Shown here in pieces: positions 14,717 through 18,458 of a DNA stretch of 18,458 bases. Within the stretch, counting starts at the first letter, position 1. Every line of letters begins with the position of its first letter. The DNA comes from Bacteroidales bacterium (lineage in GTDB: Bacteria; Bacteroidota; Bacteroidia; Bacteroidales; JAADGE01). Position numbers and translations under genes: made by a program. Location: positions 1 to 18,458 of the forward strand of contig JALSMF010000177.1 in assembly GCA_026987795.1 (NCBI GenBank), in the 5' to 3' direction. The notes below the pieces were generated by a model, which worked only from the letters and a program-made list of their open reading frames with translations, had not been told where the DNA came from and ran no database searches.

Positions 14717-15244
14717 TTATTTTAAGAGTTCTAATATTTTGCTATCAAACGGTTTTGTCTTTGAATAAAAAACGTTTAATAAATTTCCGTTTTCATCAAT
14801 AATATATTTTTGAAAATTCCACTTGACTTTTGAATTAAACTTTCCGTTTTTTTCTTTTTGGGTAAGCCATTTGTAAACAGGATGTATTTTTTTTCCTTTA
14901 ACGTGAATTTTTGACATTACAGGAAATGTTACACCGTAGTTTAAAGTGCAAAATTGCTTAATTTCAGAGTTTGTTCCCGGTTCTTGCTTTAAAAAATCAT
15001 TTGAAGGAAAACCTAATATTATGAAGTTACTGTCTTTGTATGTTTTGTAAAGTTTTTGTAAATCTTCATATTGCGGCGTAAAGCCACACTTAGAAGCGGT
15101 ATTAACAATCATTACTTTTTTTCCCTTTAATTTTGAAAAATTAAACGTCTCTCCGTCAATTGTTTCTGCTTTTAAGTCGTAAAAACTTTGTGAATTTGAG
15201 ATAAATGCCGTGAATAAAAGTGTTGTAATAAGTAACATTCTCAT
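14717..15244 (-). CDS. Exported glutathione peroxidase-family thiol peroxidase
   Basis: Protein of 175 aa of the thioredoxin-fold GPx family, reducing hydrogen or lipid peroxides. Seen: a signal peptide at the N-terminus (MRMLLITTLLFTAFISNSQS) pointing to the periplasm; the core starts at FYDLKAETIDGE. The catalytic tetrad is complete: Cys53 in NTASKCGFTPQY, Gln87 in FLKQEPG, Trp142 and Asn143 in KWNFQKYIID. The active residue is cysteine, not selenocysteine. A second Cys99 in IKQFCTLNYGVTFP sits where yeast Gpx3 has its resolving Cys82, so it probably forms an intramolecular disulphide recycled by a thioredoxin-like reductant and not by glutathione. It lies 59 bases downstream of tsaB; co-transcription or a weak promoter of its own are both possible. 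Ends with a clear terminator. Confidence 0.92.
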   Translation of the reverse strand: MRMLLITTLLFTAFISNSQSFYDLKAETIDGETFNFSKLKGKKVMIVNTASKCGFTPQYEDLQKLYKTYKDSNFIILGFPSNDFLKQEPGTNSEIKQFCTLNYGVTFPVMSKIHVKGKKIHPVYKWLTQKEKNGKFNSKVKWNFQKYIIDENGNLLNVFYSKTKPFDSKILELLK

Positions 15245-15303
15245 TTTGAGTGTTTTTTATGTAAAAATTTAGAAAACGGAAAATTAAAGAAATTGTTTTG
15301 TAT

Positions 15304-15999
15304 TTATCCGTAAATATTTTTTTTAGGAACGGTTGCCAAAAAATTTTTCAGATAGAAGGGCTCGAAATAAGCAACGTCTTCAAAACTTCCGTTATTGAAA
15401 GCTTGTTCGGAAAAGGGTATCATAAAATCAGAAGAAGGGTGTAAATCATTAATAAACTCTGCATTTTTATGTGTTATCACATTTTTGCATTTTTCAGCTC
15501 CGTCTCCGAAAAAATATATTTTATTTTTTTCAAGTTCACATTTGAAAGATTCTTCATCTATGATTTTTGCCGTTATGTTATTAACGGGCTTTATTTTGTC
15601 GTCAAACAGTTGCGAATAAACTTCCATTCTTCGGGCATCAATCATCGGGGCAAACAAGACTTTCTCAGATGTATCAAGAAACTGTTTTGCCCCGAAAGCC
15701 ATATTTTGCAATGTGCTGACGGAAATGAGCGGAATACCTGCTCCGTAGGCAATGCCCTTTGCTGCCGATACGCCGATACGCAAGCCGGTATAAGAACCGG
15801 GACCCTTGCTTACCGCAACCGCGTTAATTTCTTTTACTTTAATTTCGGATTCTCTAAAAATGTCATCAATAAAAACAGTTAAAATTTTTGAATGGGCATT
15901 TTGTTCCCGAGTTTCTTTCCCTATAAGTTTTTTTCCGTTTTCGGCGATACATACAGAGCAAACAGATGTTGAAGTTTCGATATTAAGAATTAAAGGCAT
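15304..15999 (-). CDS. tsaB: tRNA threonylcarbamoyladenosine biosynthesis protein TsaB
   Basis: Protein of 231 aa of the ASKHA fold, a non-catalytic partner of TsaD in the complex TsaB-TsaD-TsaE that makes t6A at position 37 of ANN-decoding tRNAs. Seen: the N-terminal strand MPLILNIETSTSVCSVCI, the nucleotide-pocket-like Gly-rich segment SKGPGSYTGLRIGVSAAKG (residues 64-82), and FAPMIDARRMEVYSQLF, all hallmarks of TsaB. The length is typical. The N-terminal domain is better conserved than the C-terminal part, as usual in this family. It is the first gene of its unit, with a good promoter, divergent from the DUF2723 gene; the peroxidase gene follows on the same strand. Confidence 0.93.
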   Translation of the reverse strand: MPLILNIETSTSVCSVCIAENGKKLIGKETREQNAHSKILTVFIDDIFRESEIKVKEINAVAVSKGPGSYTGLRIGVSAAKGIAYGAGIPLISVSTLQNMAFGAKQFLDTSEKVLFAPMIDARRMEVYSQLFDDKIKPVNNITAKIIDEESFKCELEKNKIYFFGDGAEKCKNVITHKNAEFINDLHPSSDFMIPFSEQAFNNGSFEDVAYFEPFYLKNFLATVPKKNIYG

Positions 16000-16027
16000 T
16001 TTTTGATTTTAATTTAATATACGGCAA

Positions 16028-16060
16028 CAAAAATATAAAGAATAAAATCTTTTTAGCAAA
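16028..16060 (-). promoter_or_regulatory. tsaB promoter, Bacteroidota type
   Basis: On the minus strand TTTG (16057-16060) is separated by 21 bases from TATTTTTG (16028-16035), an exact TAnnTTTG match. Spacing fits the Bacteroidota sigma factor rule. The tsaB ATG is 28 bases further on. Confidence 0.6.
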
Positions 16061-16064
16061 GGTT

Positions 16065-16119
16065 AGCGAAAATATCAGAATAAATTATTAAAAATAGAAA
16101 TTAAAATCTTAATTTCGCT
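16065..16119. repeat. Inverted repeat in the tsaB/DUF2723 divergent region
   Basis: AGCGAAA (16065-16071) and TTTCGCT (16113-16119) are perfect inverted 7-mers separated by 41 A/T-rich bases. The left arm abuts the tsaB -33 element. The right arm overlaps a near-match -7 box, TAATTTCG (16110-16117), for the divergent gene. This could be an operator, or chance in AT-rich DNA; the spacer is too long for a good terminator and there is no T-run. Confidence 0.3.
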
Positions 16120-16148
16120 GTGTTTTTATGATTAAAAAAGTTCTGATA

Positions 16149-18458
16149 ATGAAAAACTACAAACTGATAAACAATATTACCGGATGGTTTGTATTTGCCG
16201 TTGCGGCATTTACATATCTTTCAACTATTGAACCCACGGCAAGTTTTTGGGATTGCGGAGAATTTATTACAACAGGGTACAAAATGGAGGTCGGTCATCC
16301 GCCCGGAGCACCGTTTTTTATGATTTTAGCACGCTTTTTTAATGTTTTCTCCTTCGGAAACGTTGCAAATGTTGCCGTAACGGTTAATGTTTTGTCTGCT
16401 TTGGCAAGTGCTTTTACGATTCTGTTTTTATTTTGGAGCATTACGCACATAGCAAGACGCGTTATTGTTAAAAATGAAACTGTTTCAAAAGGACAGTTAA
16501 TTGCAATAACAGGGAGCGGACTTATAGGAGCTTTGGTTTACACTTTTTCAGATTCTTTTTGGTTTTCGGCAGTTGAGGGTGAAGTTTATGCAACTTCTTC
16601 ATTTTTTACGGCAGTTGTTTTTTGGGCAATCCTGAAATGGGAGAATGAAGCCGACAAGAAATATGCTAATCGATGGCTTATTTTAATTGCCTATTTGATG
16701 GGACTTTCAATAGGTGTTCATTTACTTAATTTATTGGCAATACCGGCAATTGTTTTTATCTATTATTTTAAAAAATACGAAGTATCTAAAAAAGGAATTA
16801 TATATGCGGCTTTAGTGTCTGTAGGTTTATTGCTGATTATTATGTACGGTATAGTGCAAGGGCTTTTTGTTATCGGCTCAAAATTTGAACTGTTGTTTAC
16901 AAACTCTTTCGGGCTGCCGTTTTTTACAGGGCTGCTGTTTTATTTTATTCTGCTTTTTGCAGGAATTATATACGGTATTTATTATACCCTAAAGAAAAAC
17001 AGAGTACTGTGGAATACAGTTTTTACAATGTTTGCTGTTATCCTTATAGGATACTCAACTTTTGTAATAATTCTTATTCGCTCAAAAGCCGAAACTCCTA
17101 TGAATCAAAATCATCCGGACGATGTTTTTGCTCTTTTAAGTTATTTAAACAGAGAACAGTACGGAGACAGACCGTTATTTTACGGTCAGTATTTTAATGC
17201 ACCTTTAGACGAAAATAACCCGTATCCGAAAGTTAAACCTGTTTATTATGACAAAAAAGACAAAAACGGAAAAGACAAATATGTAATAGTAGATTATACA
17301 AGAAAAAGAAACTATGTGCCGGAATATAAAACATTCTTTCCGCGTATGTACAGCGATTCAGAAAGTCCGGATCATATTCACGGTTATATGAGCTGGACAG
17401 GAACAACTGAAGATGAGTTTTATTTTGCAAAAGTAAACCCGGAAACAGACGAAGTGATAAGAAACCGATACGGAGAAATACAATATGACAAATACAGACC
17501 GAAACGTCCGCCGACCTTTGCCGAAAATCTGAAATTCTTTTTCAATTATCAATTGAACTTTATGTATTTCAGATATTTTATGTGGAATTTTGCCGGCAAA
17601 CAAAATGACATACAAGGTCACGGAAACGTTAAAGACGGAAACTGGATAAGCGGAATAAAATTTATTGATGAATGGAGACTGGGGGATCTGGACAAAATTC
17701 CGCAAATTATGAAAGACAACAAAGCACGTAATACATACTTCTTTTTGCCGCTTTTACTGGGAATTTTCGGAATGCTCTTTCTGTATAAACAAGGAGAACT
17801 CGGAAAACAATACTTTTGGGTAATAATGCTGTTCTTTTTCTTTACAGGAATAGCCATCGTGTTATATCTTAACCAACCGCCGTTTCAACCGAGAGAAAGA
17901 GATTATGCATATGCCGGGTCTTTTTATGTTTTTTCAATGTATGTAGGTTTCGGAGCAGCATTTTTATATAAATTTTTTAAAAAATACACAAAAGAAATAA
18001 CTGCTGCAATACTTGGTGTTATATTGAGTTTGCCCGCTCCGATAATTATGGCACAGCAAAACTGGGACGATCACGACAGGTCGTATCGTTATACAACCAG
18101 AGATTATGCTGAAAATTACTTAAGTTCATGCGACAAAAATGCAATAATTTTCACAAACGGCGACAACGATACCTTCCCTTTGTGGTATGTTCAAGAAGTT
18201 GAAGGATTCAGAACCGATGTCAGAGTTATAAACCTAAGTTATTTTAATACAGATTGGTACATAAACCAAATGAGAAGAAGAGCTTATGACTCTTCTCCGG
18301 TAAAATTTACATTAAGGCCCGAACAATACGAACAAGGGAAACGTGATGTTATTTATAAAATTGAAAACCCGAATATTTACTTACAAGAACGCTATGAAGC
18401 AAATAAAGATATATTTGAAACTGAATATAAAGATAAATTTAAGGAGTATTATGACTAT
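16149..18458 (+). CDS. DUF2723 (TMEM260-type) protein O-mannosyltransferase-like membrane protein, 3'-truncated
   Basis: The reading frame is open to the right edge: 770 codons are present with no stop. Members in Bacteroidota are usually about 1,000 aa or longer, so the C-terminus is missing. The N-terminus has the family signature: TIEPTASFWDCGEFI with Asp35 and Glu38, then VGHPPGAPFF (48-57), the first-loop acidic pattern of GT-C fold glycosyltransferases. About a dozen hydrophobic segments follow, interrupted by a large hydrophilic region (about 315-500). Later conserved parts are QPRERDYAYAG (580-590), QQNWDDHDR and NGDNDTFPLWYVQEVEG (from 670). Human TMEM260, in the same Pfam family, is a protein O-mannosyltransferase; transferring sugars to exported proteins at the outer face of the inner membrane is the likely role. 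Start 16149 is chosen because MKNYKLINNITGW is the usual N-terminus; an in-frame ATG at 16128 is the alternative. Confidence 0.87.
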   Translation, partial: MKNYKLINNITGWFVFAVAAFTYLSTIEPTASFWDCGEFITTGYKMEVGHPPGAPFFMILARFFNVFSFGNVANVAVTVNVLSALASAFTILFLFWSITHIARRVIVKNETVSKGQLIAITGSGLIGALVYTFSDSFWFSAVEGEVYATSSFFTAVVFWAILKWENEADKKYANRWLILIAYLMGLSIGVHLLNLLAIPAIVFIYYFKKYEVSKKGIIYAALVSVGLLLIIMYGIVQGLFVIGSKFELLFTNSFGLPFFTGLLFYFILLFAGIIYGIYYTLKKNRVLWNTVFTMFAVILIGYSTFVIILIRSKAETPMNQNHPDDVFALLSYLNREQYGDRPLFYGQYFNAPLDENNPYPKVKPVYYDKKDKNGKDKYVIVDYTRKRNYVPEYKTFFPRMYSDSESPDHIHGYMSWTGTTEDEFYFAKVNPETDEVIRNRYGEIQYDKYRPKRPPTFAENLKFFFNYQLNFMYFRYFMWNFAGKQNDIQGHGNVKDGNWISGIKFIDEWRLGDLDKIPQIMKDNKARNTYFFLPLLLGIFGMLFLYKQGELGKQYFWVIMLFFFFTGIAIVLYLNQPPFQPRERDYAYAGSFYVFSMYVGFGAAFLYKFFKKYTKEITAAILGVILSLPAPIIMAQQNWDDHDRSYRYTTRDYAENYLSSCDKNAIIFTNGDNDTFPLWYVQEVEGFRTDVRVINLSYFNTDWYINQMRRRAYDSSPVKFTLRPEQYEQGKRDVIYKIENPNIYLQERYEANKDIFETEYKDKFKEYYDY

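Noticed and set aside
15245..15303. Separate promoter for the peroxidase gene
   Set aside because: The best candidate, TAAATTTT, has one mismatch and no upstream TTG; co-transcription with tsaB explains the layout equally well.
17358..17857. Minus-strand frames of 115 and 79 aa at the right end
   Set aside because: They are antisense to the DUF2723 reading frame, which I translated through to the window edge without a stop.
1..18458. tRNA, rRNA, CRISPR array, insertion sequence, prophage or toxin-antitoxin genes
   Set aside because: No cloverleaf-like sequence, regularly spaced repeat, transposase or integrase motif was seen on either strand.

Overview
The window is a stretch of a low-GC (roughly one third G+C by eye) chromosome from a member of the Bacteroidota. 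Four things point there: the dimeric-type glycyl-tRNA synthetase, the TamB, DUF5723 and DUF2723 proteins typical of that phylum, lipoproteins whose mature N-terminus is Cys followed by Lys/Arg and acidic residues, and several promoter elements matching the Bacteroidota -7 box TAnnTTTG. Start codons are not preceded by clear Shine-Dalgarno sequences, which also fits. I cannot name a genus. I saw no tRNA, rRNA, CRISPR array, insertion sequence or phage gene. No intergenic gap is longer than about 130 bases.

Plus-strand left part (2-5228): the C-terminal 892 residues of a TamB-type envelope protein are cut by the left edge. A compact, probably co-transcribed trio follows: a Glu/Leu/Phe/Val-type amino-acid dehydrogenase, a PAQR/hemolysin III family membrane protein overlapping it by 11 bases, and a DUF4442 hotdog-fold protein 4 bases later. 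A long hairpin with a T-run ends this run and separates it from convergent genes.

Minus-strand centre (5345-14610), in order of transcription: glyS, dusB, a 919-residue membrane-anchored protein (two DUF3352-like repeats plus a C-terminal beta-propeller), a surface-type lipoprotein, a DUF5723 outer-membrane beta-barrel protein, and a 78-residue basic protein ending in an intrinsic terminator. After that terminator comes a separate small lipoprotein. Gaps in the run are 24, -14, 47, 26 and 31 bases, so translation genes (glyS, dusB) lead into an envelope cluster. A clean internal -7 box before the first lipoprotein suggests that the envelope part also has its own promoter.

Minus-strand right part (14717-15999): tsaB, needed for the t6A tRNA modification, then a secreted thiol glutathione peroxidase with its own terminator. 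Divergent from tsaB is a large DUF2723 membrane protein (16149 to the right edge), a likely protein O-mannosyltransferase-like glycosyltransferase, truncated by the window.

The least-described part is the envelope cluster at 6247-12041. Its products should span inner membrane (919-residue protein), periplasm and outer membrane (lipoprotein, beta-barrel). This is the best candidate for an uncharacterised multi-protein system, but its function cannot be read from the sequence.
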